64,000 nt of DNA from Lutraria lutraria (taxonomy: Eukaryota; Mollusca; Bivalvia; Venerida; Mactridae). Position numbers and translations under genes: made by a program. Of this stretch, positions 1 to 14,125 are shown one piece after another. The notes beneath the pieces are model-generated. The model saw only the letters and a program-made list of their open reading frames with translations. It ran no database searches and was not told where the DNA came from. The stretch spans positions 30,604,756 to 30,668,755 of the forward strand of contig OZ026834.1 in the NCBI GenBank assembly GCA_964023205.1, given 5' to 3'. Within the stretch, counting starts at the first letter, position 1, and every line of letters starts with the position of its first letter.

Positions 1-468
1 ATCAGGCTGCATTAAAAGTATCAAACACTGGCAGAGGATTAAGCCATTAAGCCAGGAGATTCTGGTTTATCAAAGATTAAATGGAAATCAGCAATTACTG
101 AACAGATCTGATAAGCCTAAACCCAATATGTCTGTATTGTAAAGTCTTATCAGTATAACAGACACACACCTCTCTACAAGATGCAAGGCACAGTAAAAAT
201 GGGCGTGGCAAGTCTAGAGTACTCTCAAGACACTCAGTATCTAGTCTGCGTATTCTAAAATAATGATAAGAATTTTTCTCTGAGATTATCAGTACATTAT
301 AAATCCATTTTCCGGAACTGATGATGAGAATTTCAATTCATGTTATCTTATCTGAAATTTCTTAGTAGGTCAGTGTAATGTGTTCATGTTAACATGAACA
401 TTTCTTGTGATACCGCAGTAAACCTAGGGACAGTTAATTGCAATCATGAACTAAAGCTTTTTATCTTT
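1..468. other. AT-rich intergenic DNA
   Basis: No coding potential or recognisable repeat was seen here. It is the unique-looking flank of the satellite array that follows. Confidence 0.5.
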
Positions 469-3400
469 GACATATATACAACTATATGGACAATGTTAGA
501 CCCTCCATGACATATATACAACTATATGGACAATGTATGACCCTCCATGACATATATACAACTATATGGATCATGTATGACCCTCCATGACATATATACA
601 ACTATATGGGCAATGTATGACCCTCCATGACATATACAACTATATGGATCATGTATGACCCTCCATGACATATATACAACTACATGGATCATGTATGACC
701 CTCCATGACATATATACAACTATATGGACAATGTATGGCCATCCATGACATATATACAACTATATGGACAATGTATGACCCTCCATGACATATACAACTA
801 TATGGATCATGTATGACCCTCCATGACATATATACAACTATATGGATAATGTATGACCCTCCATGATATATATACAACTTTATGGACAATGTATGACCCT
901 CCATGACATATATACAACAATATGGATCACAAATGACTCTCCATGACATATATTATTCAACTATATTGATTATGTATGACCCTCCATGACATATATACAA
1001 CTTTATGGACAATGTATGGCCCTCCATGATATATATACAACTTTATGGACAATGTATGGCCCTCCATGACATATATACAACTATATGGACAATGTATGAC
1101 CCTCCATGACATATATACAACAATATGGATCACAAATGATTCTCCATGACATATATACAACTATATGGATCATGTATGACCCTCCATGACATATATTATT
1201 CAACTATATTGATTATGTATGACCCTCCATGACATATATTATTCAACTATATGGATCATGTATGACCCTCCATGACATATATTATTCAACTATATGGATC
1301 ATGTATGACCCTCCATGACATATATTATTCAACTATATGGATCATGTATGACCCTCCATGACATATATTATTCAACTATATTGACAATGTATGACCCTCC
1401 ATGACATATATACAACAATATGGATCACAAATGACTCTCCATGACATATATACAACTATATGGATCATGTATGACCCTCCATTACATATATTATTCAACT
1501 ATATGGATCATGTAAGACCCTCCATGACATATATACAACTATATGGATAATGTATGACCCTCCATGATATATATACAACTTTATGGACAATGTATGACCC
1601 TCCATGACATATATACAACAATATGGATCACAAATGACCCTCCATGACATATATACAACAATATGGATCACAAATGACCCTCCATGACATATATACAACT
1701 ATATGGATAATGTATGACCCTCCATGATATATATACAACTTTATGGACAATGTATGACCCTCCATGACATATATACAACAATATGGATCACAAATGACCC
1801 TCCATGACATATATACAACAATATGGATCACAAATGACCCTCCATGACATATATACAACAATATGGATCACAAATGACTCTCCATGACATATATACAACT
1901 ATATGGATCATGTATGACCCTCCATGACATATATTATTCAACTATATGGATCATGTATGACCCTCCATGACATATATTATTCAACTATATGGATCATGTA
2001 TGACCTTCCATGACATATATTATTCAACTATATTGATTATGTATGACCCTCCATGACATATATTATTCAACTATATGGATCATGTATGACCCTCCATGAC
2101 ATATATTATTCAACTATATGGATCATGTATGACCCTCCATGACATATATTATTCAACTATATGGATCATGTATGACCCTCCATGACATATATTATTCAAC
2201 TATATGGATCATGTATGACCCTCCATGACATATATTATTCAACTATATGGATCATGTATGACCCTCCATGACATATATTATTCAACTATATGGATCATGT
2301 ATGACCCTCCATGACATATATTATTCAACTATATGGATCATGTATGACCCTCCATGACATATATTATTCAACTATATTGATTATGTATGACCCTCCATGA
2401 CATATATTATTCAACTATATGGATCATGTATGACCCTCCATGACATATATTATTCAACTATATGGATCATGTATGACCCTCCATGACATATATTATTCAA
2501 CTATATGGATCATGTATGACCCTCCATGACATATATTATTCAACTATATGGATCATGTATGACCCTCAATGACATATATTATTCAACTATATTGATTATG
2601 TATGACCCTCCATGACATATATTATTCAACTATATGGATCATGTATGACCCTCCATGACATATATTATTCAACTATATGGATCATGTATGACCCTCCATG
2701 ACATATATTATTCAACTATATGGATCATGTATGACCCTCCATGACATATATTATTCAACTATATGGATCATGTATGACCCTCCATGACATATATTATTCA
2801 ACTATATTGATTATGTATGACCCTCCATGACATATATTATTCAACTATATGGATCATGTATGACCCTCCATGACATATATTATTCAACTATATGGATCAT
2901 GTATGACCCTCCATGACATATATTATTCAACTATATTGATTATGTATGACCCTCCATGACATATATTATTCAACTATATGGATCATGTATGACCCTCCAT
3001 GACATATATTATTCAACTATATTGATTATGTATGACCCTCCATGACATATATTATTCAACTATATGGATCATGTATGACCCTCCATGACATATATTATTC
3101 AACTATATGGATCATGTATGACCCTCCATGACATATATTATTCAACTATATGGATCATGTATGACCCTCCATGACATATATTATTCAACTATATTGATTA
3201 TGTATGACCCTCCATGACATATATTATTCAACTATATGGATCATGTATGACCCTCCATGACATATATTATTCAACTATATGGATCATGTATGACCCTCCA
3301 TGACATATATTATTCAACTATATGGATCATGTATGACCCTCCATGACATATATTATTCAACTATATGGATCATGTATGACCCTCCATGACATATATTATT

Positions 3401-4096
3401 CAACTATATGGATCATGTATGACCCTCCATGACATATATTATTCAACTATATGGATCATGTATGACCCTCCATGACATATATTATTCAACTATATTGATT
3501 ATGTATGACCCTCCATGACATATATTATTCAACTATATGGATCATGTATGACCCTCCATGACATATATTATTCAACTATATGGATCATGTATGACCCTCC
3601 ATGACATATATTATTCAACTATATGGATCATGTATGACCCTCCATGACATATATTATTCAACTATATGGATCATGTATGACCCTCCATGACATATATTAT
3701 TCAACTATATTGATCATGTATGACCCTCCATGACATATATTATTCAACTATATGGATCATGTATGACCCTCCATGACATATATTATTCAACTATATGGAT
3801 CATGTATGACCCTCCATGACATATATTATTCAACTATATTGACAATGTATGACCCTCCATGACATATATACAACAATATGGATCACAAATGACTCTCCAT
3901 GACATATATACAACTATATGGATCATGTATGACCCTCCATTACATATATTATTCAACTATATGGATCATGTATGACCCTCCATGACATATATACAACAAT
4001 ATGGATCACAAATGACTCTCCATGACACATATTATTCAACTATATGGATCATGTATGACTCTCCATGACATATATTATTCAACTATATGGATCACA
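469..4096. repeat. Satellite/minisatellite array, 40- and 43-bp units
   Basis: About 85 head-to-tail copies of one related unit are visible. The 40-bp form contains 'CATATATACAACTATATGG' and dominates at the left (469 to about 1180). The 43-bp form contains 'CATATATTATTCAACTATA' and is almost pure from about 1900 to 3840. Shorter 38-bp forms also occur. Higher-order structure is visible: a four-unit (160-bp) block beginning near 1537 repeats near 1697, and TTGATTATG variants recur at exact multiples of 43 bp (for example near 2377, 2592 and 2807). Each unit has an imperfect dyad (TATATGGATCATG facing CATGACATATA) that could form a hairpin. Long minus-strand reading frames across the array come only from stop-free repeats and are not genes. 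Confidence 0.97.
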
Positions 4097-5044
4097 TATT
4101 GGGTGTTGCATGATTCAAGAAGACAGATGTACAACGGTATGGATAATGTAAAATCATTTCCTAAATTTCAAACCTTAATGAAGCAGAAAAACAGAAGTTT
4201 CAGTGTATCTGATTTGTTTCAAAACACACTGAAAAAGAATGATTAAATTTTTAGGGCTGTGGTAACACTCATGGCAAACAAAATGTTAATGACCCAGTTC
4301 ATGTTACCAAAGGTACAAGATACATGTGCCATCTAAGTATTCAGTGAATCGAGTGATGTTGTATTTCAACACACCATCTCATCTGTTCAGGCTATCAATA
4401 TTCAACTGATCCATAATGTATCACAGGGGGGGGGGGGGGGGGGGGTTGACAATTAATAAAACTTCAAGGAGCAGTGATTTTATTTTTTCATAAACCCTTC
4501 TGAACACATTTATCCAGTGTTAATTCTTTACTCTGACATAATATCATGTTTACAAGAAGGTATGTTTATTGTTTGTTACATTTTGTCAATTCACATTAAA
4601 TGATGTAGATATTAACTTTTCTGCTTTAACATTTTGCTAGAAATACCAATTAACAGAATCAAATAAGCCACTAATTATTCAAAAATTCCTTTCATGAAAA
4701 TTATTACCTGATTCAATCATTGTGAAGAATGCAAAGAAATAGGGGAAATCAATGATAATAAAGTTTTTAGCCCGTGAAAATATATGATTCAACAGTATGT
4801 AGTAAAACAATTATTTCATCAACATAAGAGAGAGGCATTTATAAATTCACAAGTTATTCTCACTACAGTAATATCATATTTACATATTAACTCCTAATTA
4901 TGCTTATCAGTACTGACAATTTTGTGTAGGAATGTAGCAGGAATTTCATTAATAACTTGTGATCAAAGTGTAGTTATAGCACGTCAGACATTCAGTTCTG
5001 AGTTATGATTCCACCAAGGCCGCACCAAGAGTTTTGCACCCGGT
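4097..5044. other. Intergenic DNA between satellite and 29-bp repeat
   Basis: This stretch is AT-rich with no supported gene. The only notable feature is a homopolymeric G run at 4426-4445. The first exon of the downstream Ig gene could lie here or further left, but I cannot identify it. Confidence 0.4.
4426..4445. repeat. Poly-G tract (20 G)
   Basis: An uninterrupted run of 20 G residues on the plus strand. It can form a G-quadruplex and its exact length is prone to slippage and sequencing error. Confidence 0.95.
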
Positions 5045-5310
5045 AAGTCCACACCTAGAGATTTGAACCTAACAAGTCCACACCTAGAGATTTGAACCTA
5101 ACAATTTCACACCTAGATATTTGAACCTAGCAAGTCCACATCTAGAGATTTGAACCTAACAAGTCCACACCTAGAGATTTGAACCTAGCAAGTCCACACC
5201 TAGAGATTTGAACCTAACAAGTCCACACCTAGAGATTTAAACCTAGCAAGTCCACACCTAGAGATTTGAACCTAGCAAGTTCCCACCTAGAGATTTGAAC
5301 CTTACATAAT
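5045..5310. repeat. 29-bp tandem repeat, about 9 copies
   Basis: The unit is 'AGTCCACACCTAGAGATTTG' followed by AACCTAAC or AACCTAGC. It is repeated about nine times with few substitutions. Confidence 0.93.
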
Positions 5311-5589
5311 TTGATTGCATAAGGCTACGTCCACAGATTTAAACTATTCATGAAGTATGCAAGGATAGTTAAAAAAAAAATCCTGATTTAATGAAATCTT
5401 TTCAAAGGGAATGGTTTCAATAAACTGGTACTAAGCAATTCTTCCTATGCTGGACTACAAAATCATTCAAATATATTTACACATTTTTGAAATACCGTAA
5501 CTCACATTTTCAAGGCCAGTGGAAAGAAAAAGCATATGAATCCAAACAAACTATTATAAAATTATAAAAATGTTATACAAGTATGCACG

Positions 5590-5725
5590 CTAAGTCTTGT
5601 GTTAGCGGCGGCCACCTCTACATAATTATGGCATAAAAGCCACCTCCAAATAAAAGCCCCCTGTCAATAAAGGTCAAATTAGGTCATTCTCAAGGGTGGC
5701 CTTTGTTCACAGGTTTGACTGTATT
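5590..5725. repeat. Interspersed repeat end, TTTGACTGTA type
   Basis: The segment contains 'GCCACCTC...', AAAAGCC and GGTGGCCTTTG and ends in GGTTTGACTGTA. The same end motifs occur in the short TIR element at 17253-17439, so this is probably a partial copy of that family. It lies just upstream of the first visible Ig-gene exon. Confidence 0.5.
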
Positions 5726-5813
5726 CACAAAGCAATTCTTAAGCTGACCAGTTTTCACTTATTGTACTTCAATAATATCAAACACACCTCATTAATTTTT
5801 CATTTCTTTTCAG

Positions 5814-8800
5814 TATTGATATTAGTGAAGAGCCAGAGTGTTTACGACCTACCAAGCCATACACCTCCAGTATTTGACAAACTTAATGAAGAAGTAACAG
5901 TTATTGCTGGTGATGAAGCTGTCCTAGCATGTGTAGGAATTAACATGGAAGATTCGCAGGTAAGCTTTGATCCAAATCTTTGCAAAGTTTAAGATTAGAT
6001 CAAACTTATCTACTCAATAATTTCTAATAAACTCACTGGTGCTTTATTTTTTACACACACAAAAACTCAACTTGTCAAGTCGTTAAAATGTTTGAATGAA
6101 TTTTGAACATAATCAATGTTTAAAGTATTAATGGACATGTCCAAGTGGTGGTTCAGTCTTCGAATTTAGCCGTGGACCTTGGACCAAGTCCACCAAAATG
6201 GTCATTGGTGCAGTAAATTTGAAAAGGTCAGTGGTCCAACGGTCCAGTAAATTTTTCAGTGATAATTTACAAAAAATGAAATATTTTAATCACTCTCAAA
6301 AATTAATTTTTTAGCCAAATCATATGGAATTTTGTGTGTACTCTTTTTTTTGGTCCACTTAAAGTTCATTCAGACCAGTAAATTTGGCATTTTCACTGGA
6401 CCAAAATAATTTAATGTCCAGTGCTTAAAAAAGTTTTTTTCGTGAAGAGTGGTGGTTTTATTTTCATTTTTCCTTAAAAGTTTGAAGACATTACAATAGG
6501 GAAGGGTATTTATTAAGAATTATCAGTCATTAACATCCACTATCAAAGTGCGACGTTATATCGAACTCTCTGACTGCTTCCTCATTGGGTAACATACAGT
6601 TCACAACAGTTACTAATCCCTGGATTGTGAAGGCCAGATCTTGAGTTTGCTAATCAGCAGGGTCACTCTAGATAAAGACATCCCTCTTTTTGTCATAATT
6701 TTTTGGTGCATACAACAAAAACATGAGTGAAATAACATTGTAATTAGCATTTAAATTTGATCAAATTGATTCATAAGTACATATAGTCTTTCTTTGAAAG
6801 ATCATCTGAGGTATACAGGTGTTTTACCCTCATTTTTTTAATCACAGTTTGTAATTGGTTAAAATTTGAACAAGAAGCACTGAATTTGGCAAAATACAAA
6901 AATGTTCCAATTAGAAAGCCATAATCATGACTTATGTTATTAGTACTTATTACCAATGATAAAAGATTTTTTTGGGGGTTCATTTCAGATTACATGGTTA
7001 CAAGACCTCAACACTCTAATAGCGATCGGTGGTTCGATGATGGTGGAAGACGAACGTATCAGCATAGACCAGAGAACAAATGGACATGAATATTTAACGA
7101 TTACTAATGTATCCATTCATGATACGAGTCAGTTTTCATGTATGCTAGATTCATTCCCGCCAACGATGAAGAACTTTGATCTCATTGTTAAAGGTATGTT
7201 TACACAAAATACCACAAAGAATCTCTGTTGCCAATTTATTTACAGAATAATTATGTAAACTTTTTGGCATAATACCAGAATTATGTCATTTTTATGTAAA
7301 TATCTTGTAATTATCCAAACTATATGTCATATCATAGTAAATACTAATGATATATTCATGTAAATATAACATTATCACCCTAGTTCCATTACATATCATG
7401 ATAAATACATAATCATCACACTAGAATATAGATATTTTCATGTAAATATCTTGTTATAACTCTAGCTATATGTCATATCACAGTAAATGCTTTAACATCA
7501 CACTAGAATAATGATATATTCATGTAAATATCATGTTATCACCCTGGCTTTATGACATATCATGATAAATATATGTATTGGCAGCTCCAGCAAAGATAGA
7601 CAAATCTAACATGATAGACTCCCATCGATATGTTCAAGGAGAATTAAAGAAATTACATTGTAAAGTAGGAGGCTTTCCAAAGCCTGAAATACGATGGTAC
7701 TTCTATAGAACAGATGCTGACCAACAAAAAGAAACAAAAGGTAAAGTCACCAAATATTCCACAATAAATGTACTGAGGCATTGCATTTTGAAGAACTTTT
7801 TTTTATAAATCTTATTATTTTATAAATAGTTATTATGGAATATTTATATATACTAAGTACTGTCTAGTGTATGACACTGTATAACATAATCATATTTTAT
7901 GATATACAAATACATGTAACTCCTTTAGAAATCACTATACAATGTATATGACACCATTATATATTTAAGACAATTGCGATTATTTTGTTCCATAACTTAT
8001 GTAGAAAATGTAAAATGTCATTATAGACAGAATAAATTGACAATATACGCCTTATCTGTGACATATGAAATAAAGAAATCGAAAGTCCTGTCCATAAAAT
8101 ATTCAGAATGGACAACAGAATGACACATTAAAAAATGGAGTAATGCTTATAGCATTTTCATTCATTGATTTTGATAGTCGACCATGTTTTATCATGGTCA
8201 CCCATCAAATACAATGCTTGTCATGTTTTTCATGGTCATTCATGGTGTTTATCAACCATGGTTAGTATGACATGAAAACCTGTGGTGCCATTTAACAAAA
8301 CATGGTCTACCACGAGTTCATGGTGAAATAACCATCATTTTCACCTGGGAAGTGCACAGCGTAAACTGTATTTTATGTTTGTAGAGTTAGTATCGACAAG
8401 TGAACATCTGACATTAGAGAATCTCAGTAAGGCAGATGAAGGCATATACAGATGTGAAGCTAAGAATGAAATAGGGGAGGATATGTATGAAGTATTTTTC
8501 CAGGCAATCTGTAAGTAAAATCAAAGTACTGAAAGTATTCATATATGGAAACTGAACTTACATAGACTTGCACTGTATATTTTGGCTAGATATGGTAAAT
8601 GTTAAAATCATTGTTAGATCAGAAATGAAACAAAATATTGTCTTTTAAATACATGGTATAGCTCTTTAAAAAATGCACTTATTTTCAGTTTTCTTTCTTT
8701 CAAGGTTGAATCATACCTGTGTGTATAGACCTTTCGTGCAGTCTGTTCTATTTTCTCTAATAATGTATATATATGTTTTAAAACAATCTTTTCCTTTAAC

Positions 8801-11143
8801 AGTTAAACCAATACTTTCTACAACATCAAAAAAGACACTTGTTAAGCTTGGTTCCACAGCAGTTTTATATTGTGAAATTGAGAGTTATCCATTCGGTGAT
8901 ATTCTCTGGCAAAAAAATGAAGCAGAAATCACGAATAACTGGAAATACAAGATAGAAATGTACGCAGAAAGTGCAAAAAAGAAAATGTCTGTTTTAAACA
9001 TTATAACTGCTGACTTTAGTGACAATGGTATGTATATATGCCAATCACGAAATCAACTGGGTCGAGATAACATCAAATTATTTTTAACAGGTAAGTGAAT
9101 TTTTGTTCATAATGATAATTATCAGCTTTTATTAATCATCTGTATTGTTTGTTAAATCTGTCTAGTTAAACTTATATCTGTCAGGAAAATAAATGTTGTG
9201 ATTATGTTTCCTGGACCAACCCCTTTTTTATATCAAACTTAAAATTTCTAATAGCAAGATCCAAAATATTTGAAACAAAAGTATGTTTAGGGAACCAAAT
9301 AGAAAAGAAGTTTTCTAACCTTTCAACAGTTAACTAAGTAAATAAGTCAGAAAATAAGCCCTTTCATGCAGACCCTTTTAGAACACGTTTTGTGAAGCAC
9401 ATAGGACACCATGACTATTCTAACTTCAGAGTCAAGAGAGCTAAAATGTGTAAATCACCTGAGTGTCAGGTAACTACATACATTTTTGTACGTTTATTGT
9501 TCAGTTGAAGATCCAAATATGACAACAACAACCACTGAAGCTACAACAAGGTTACCAAAACCTATACAGAAAACAACAACAACAACTACCATGGCAACAA
9601 AAAGCCCAGGTAACGACTTTTGTTTCAGGAGGCCTAATGCTATTTTCCAACAATACTAGTATTTCAGTTATGATAAGGCAGCCTGTTCACCTTACCATTT
9701 TTCCTGGACTGAATTCAAACCAGGACTAACTTTTACCTTTCTATTAGGAGCTGGAAACTAGTCCATATTATATTATGGAGCAAAATCACCATTTGTGTCA
9801 AATTTTCATAGAAGGGTATATGACCTGCCGCGACTGGGATTCAAACCTAAAACACTAGGTTACAAGGCCAGCCAACTAACCACTGGACTATGGCCACGCC
9901 TAACAACTTGTAAAGCTCTACTAGGAATAATAGAGTAAACAAATAACATGTTTAGATCTATGTTTTAAAGCACTTGAGTTCAGATAATACATGGACAGTA
10001 TAACCTCAGCATTGTGACCACCTTTAGGACTCCAAAAAGTTTAGGACCCAAAAAAGTTTAGGACCCAAAAAGTTTAGGACCCAAAAAAGTTTAGGACCCC
10101 AAAATTCAGTTGTAATATTGAAGCGGTCTCAGTATCAAGTTGGATTATAGGGAAATTATTGAAAGCCAGTCCAAAAACTAGAGCTTTGTCACAGAAGTGA
10201 CTAATACCCCCGCCACTGCTTTGACACTAAGAATGCGATAGTACACTATGTGGCTAAGTTCAAGGGGTCATAACTCTGGAATGTGTGAATCACTGGGCAT
10301 GAAAATTGTGTCATGCACATCTACACTTCATGGTGATAAACATATTTCATGATTCATTACAATTGCTTAAAGAATGTGGAAGTAGTACACTCCACAAAAT
10401 TGTGATACTGTATGCGGATGGACTGACCGACCAACGACTGACCAACAGACAGACAGAGTGACTCCAATATACCCCCTCTCAAACCTCATTTGCAGAGGTA
10501 TAAGCATTAATTAATGACCAGACATGTTCATAGATTTTTAAGGTGCTTTCTTGTCCAATCCATTTCCTTAGAAATGAAATAGCCAGTTGGCTTCTGTGTT
10601 TTTATAAGGAAAGGTGGCAGGGCCCTTAAAAAGGGGTAAATTTAGGGAAAAAGGGGAAAACATTCAAAATAACATGACAAAGCATACCAATATAATATCC
10701 TCGAGAAATTATTTACCAATAGATTATAACCTTCATAGTGGATTCTACATGTAAATTTAACAATCTTTTTTCCTGATTGTGTCTTCAAAATAATAGGATT
10801 AAACTGAAAGGGAATTTTTATGATTATATGAGAAAAATATTTCAGACTTGGGAATGGGGCAAAATTGCCGCTCTGAAAAAAAAACTGGGCTTATTTTGCA
10901 AAATCAACATCGTCCTATGTTTATGAGAAATTGAGTTTAAAAGATATTTGTTGTTAAAAGTTATAATTATTGGATTTTATCTATTTTTTTACAGATAATA
11001 TAGTTGATGTACAAACAACACCAGTAGAAATTGTCCAAGAGACGCCAAAAACGGACGCCAGTACAAACTCTGGAGTTCACCTTAATGGAAACTTTCTTAT
11101 TGGATTTTTACTTAGTGTTTTAATGAAATGTTTTGTGTTGTAG
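5814..11143 (+). CDS. Three-Ig-domain GPI-anchored cell-surface protein (lachesin/IgLON-like), 5' partial
   Basis: Spliced exons at 5814-5959, 6989-7193, 7585-7740, 8385-8510, 8803-9090, 9505-9609 and 10995-11143 all have AG/GT borders and compatible phases, giving 391 residues plus a missing first exon. The first visible residues (LILVKSQS) look like the end of a signal peptide. Ig1 spans two exons (Cys in VLACV, Trp in ITWLQD, Cys in SQFSCM). Ig2 spans two exons (LHCKV, RWYFY, GIYRCEA). Ig3 is a single exon (LYCEI, ILWQK, NGMYICQ). A Thr-rich stalk of about 35 residues follows. The protein ends in a hydrophobic tail (FLIGFLLSVL) with almost nothing after it, as in GPI-attachment signals. 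Three Ig domains plus GPI is the IgLON/lachesin plan, so a role in adhesion or recognition at the outer membrane is inferred. Orthology is not established from sequence alone. Confidence 0.88.
7300..7580. repeat. Degenerate tandem repeat in Ig-gene intron
   Basis: Roughly 125-bp units containing 'GATATATTCATGTAAATAT', ATCACCCT and CATATCATGATAAAT recur two to three times with divergence, immediately before the exon at 7585. Confidence 0.7.
9822..9902 (-). repeat. tRNA-derived SINE-like fragment
   Basis: On the minus strand an A-box-like stretch (TAGTCCAGTGGTTAGTTGGC) is followed by a B-box-like stretch (GGTTTGAATCCCAG) at tRNA spacing. There is no complete cloverleaf, so this is the tRNA-related head of a SINE in an Ig-gene intron and not a tRNA gene. 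Confidence 0.65.
10025..10107. repeat. Short tandem repeat, AAGTTTAGGACCC units
   Basis: Four or more near-identical 19-20-bp units containing AAAAAGTTTAGGACCC lie in the last intron of the Ig gene. Confidence 0.85.
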
Positions 11144-13799
11144 TCCTTTAGGAATTGGATTTATTCATGAGCCTTCAATTGTGAATTGTTATATGTATAT
11201 AAATATATCCTGGGACAGAGTGATTCACATTTAAAATTGTATATGTAAGAACATAACCTACTTTAACATCATTTCTTTCAAAATTAGATATGTAATTATA
11301 TTTATAAATATCTATCACAAAATGTCCAAGTTTAGACATTAGGTCTGATTCAATACTGTTTACTGAAGGAACAAAGTATTGAATTTTTGAGTGACAGAGA
11401 AAAATATGTCATGAAAACATAAATACAATAATTAGTTCATACAGGTAGTTCATACAGTTAAAATGATTACCAAGGGAGAGAATCAGAGTTGAGCTAAATT
11501 GCATAAATATCTCTTTTCTTATTAATTTAAAATGCATGTAATTATAAATTCATCAGTTTATGCTAAGGGAACAATATAAGCAATGAATTGATTATTTGAT
11601 ACATGCAATGACACACCCGCAATAAGAATTATGAGAAGAAAACAAAAAGTTCTCAAATGATAACTAACTAATTTGGTATACATCAAATTCAGTATCAATT
11701 ATGGCCAAACAGGGCTCGACTATTTTTTCAAGCTACTCGTCCAGCATAGATTTTTAACTAGTTTTACAGCAATTTCAACTTGTCCTGTGTCGATTTCTAC
11801 TCATGATTATGAGCAAACGAATGGTTTCGTTGAGCCCTGTATAATTCATTATAATTAAAGTCCTAGCATAGGAAAACTACCTCTAACATTGTGAGTTTGG
11901 TCCTTTATATCCAATCCAGAGCCAAGAAATCAAATTGCTGCCAATTATCAACCAATTAACATTAAGTACTGACCTTATACCTGACTGGTTCATTTTATCA
12001 TTTGAGTTACTGGTTATGTGAAAGAAATCAACAAAACTAACCCAAGGATCATCTTAAAGAGTTGTAATCATGTTATCCACAATTTTGTCATTATCTTTCA
12101 TTGACATCTTTGATCATAAAAAGCATCATTTAATAAAAAAAAAAATAGAATGGAATATTCAAAATGATAAATATATGCTATGATTTGATAATATGATATA
12201 ATATTGTAATATGAATGAACACAATTGAATTCAGATTTTAATAAATAATTTAAAAGGAAATTTTCTATAATTAACAGCCATGCTCTTATAATGTGATGAA
12301 TGAATAATGTATCAAACTCAATGACTTAAACTGTGTTTCAATTTTCATACAAAATGATGTGAGATATACTGAATATTCATATTTTACACTGGACCTACGT
12401 CCCTTTAATCAATGGACAATGGTAAGCCATACATGTATCAAAAATAAATACTATTGTCTCCATTTGTTGTTAATGTGCCTTAATTCCATTTTCATATAGC
12501 ATCATAATATGCAATTGACTTGTTTGACTCAAGTTTTATGTGTTTCTACCTGTCCCAAACATTATATTCTCATATGATCAATACTAATCCTGGAACCAGT
12601 TTAGTTATACATGTCATACATGTAGTTGATTTGGTACCAGGCCCAATATTTCAACAGTAACTTTATTATGATTTAAAGCTGCCAAAAATGAGTTTACATG
12701 TTAAAATGTCATCAGGAGTTTTTAAAAGGATCATAAGAATAAACTAAAAGATAAAATATGAAATGAAACTAAAAAAGTTCCCTCTGTAAAATGCATCCTC
12801 ATACTAACAATTAATAAATGAAAAGGAAAATGACTAACACTTTTTTCACACATTTCTTCATTAATATTTCATTATTATTTATATAGTGTAGAATAGTTTC
12901 TTACAATTTCAAATTTTCAAGTTGGGAGTAAAATATCAGTCTTAATGCTTAGTTATTTGCCAAAAAGACCATGGCTGGTAAATAAATATTTGAGTTGGTG
13001 AACTTTCTCAGAATTGTGTATTCAGACTGGCAGTAAAATATTCTATTTTCTAAAGTCCACTTATAGTTTGGGCTTGTGCTTTAAAAAATTAGTTTGAACA
13101 CTAAAAGATATGACTATACTGAGTCATATTTCTAAAAGTCCACCTTGTATTTTATACAGGGTAGCACTGGAAGAAAATCCTTAAACACCCTTTAATATAT
13201 CCACTGCAACATTTACTTTGAACACTAAAATGTTTTGCCTAAATCAATTGTAAGTTGTAAAACATGGGAATTAATTCCTTTATTTGAGTTCATCCAAGAA
13301 TCAAATTTTAAAAAATGGATGTTAAGAAGTCTGACTTGACGTGTTCACATGTTTTAACAAAATTTACGCAAAAAATACAGAATCAGAAATAAGTGTTTGT
13401 CATGTATGTTCGACATCATTGGTGCTAAACAGATCTACCTAATAAATGTGGCTATATATTTGTTACATGGTTGTATAAATATTATCTGATTGTTAATTCA
13501 CCAACATAATGTATTCATTCTAGGTGAAATGTTGTACATATTTGCTCAAACCTTTGAACAAGAAACATGGTCATATCTTACAGTGTGAGGAACAAAATCA
13601 CCTACAGACAAAGTCCCGTTTGCAAAAGTTTGTACAGATGATGAAATCCCCTTCAATTTCTTTGCAAGGTGGCAAATTTTACAAAAAAGGGACAAAATCC
13701 CCACCACATTCTCTGTATTCATCCAAACATCATCATTTGAACAACATAATATTTTCATACATTATTGATTTCAATGGATAGCCATAGATTATCTATACA
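11144..13799. other. 3' flank of Ig gene and intergenic DNA
   Basis: The sequence is AT-rich. The left part probably includes the 3' UTR of the Ig gene. Reading frames of 60-85 codons here have low-complexity composition and no domain signature. I see no second gene. Confidence 0.45.
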
Positions 13800-14125
13800 A
13801 ATTTTAGTGATTGGGATTTTCTCCACAGGGTATTTTTTCCAGAGGGTATTTTGTTTGGAGAGGAATTTGCCTAAGGGGATTTCATCAAAAGGGGATTATG
13901 TCTGGAGGGGATTTTTTCCAAAGGGAATTTTGTTTGGAGGAGTAATTTGTTTGGAGGGGTAATTTGTTTGGAGGGGTAATTTTGTTTGGAAGGGAATTTT
14001 GTTTGGAGGGGGTTGTCATAAGGGGATTTTGACTCAAGGAATTTTGTCCTAAGGGTTTTTTTTCCTGTGGGGAATACTTCAGGATTTTCCAGAGGGGATT
14101 TTGTCTAGAGGGGAATTTGTCAACA
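13800..14125. repeat. Degenerate tandem repeat, GGGGATTTTGTTTGGAGG type
   Basis: About 15 imperfect units of roughly 18-23 bp built from GGGGATTTT, GTTTGGAGG and CTAAGGGG occur in direct order. The strand is strongly G/T-biased. Confidence 0.85.

Noticed and set aside
522..1861. Minus-strand frames of 60-86 codons with repeated SWRVIHDPY-type peptides
   Set aside because: They are translations of the 40-bp satellite, which happens to lack stops in some frames. No start context, splice or domain evidence supports coding.
5696..5813. In-frame extension upstream of the first visible Ig exon
   Set aside because: A good splice acceptor at 5813 and the repeat-derived sequence before it indicate an intron. 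The extension does not begin with ATG.
13524..13962. Overlapping frames on both strands
   Set aside because: They fall in AT-rich DNA and the G/T-biased tandem repeat, with no domain or exon structure.
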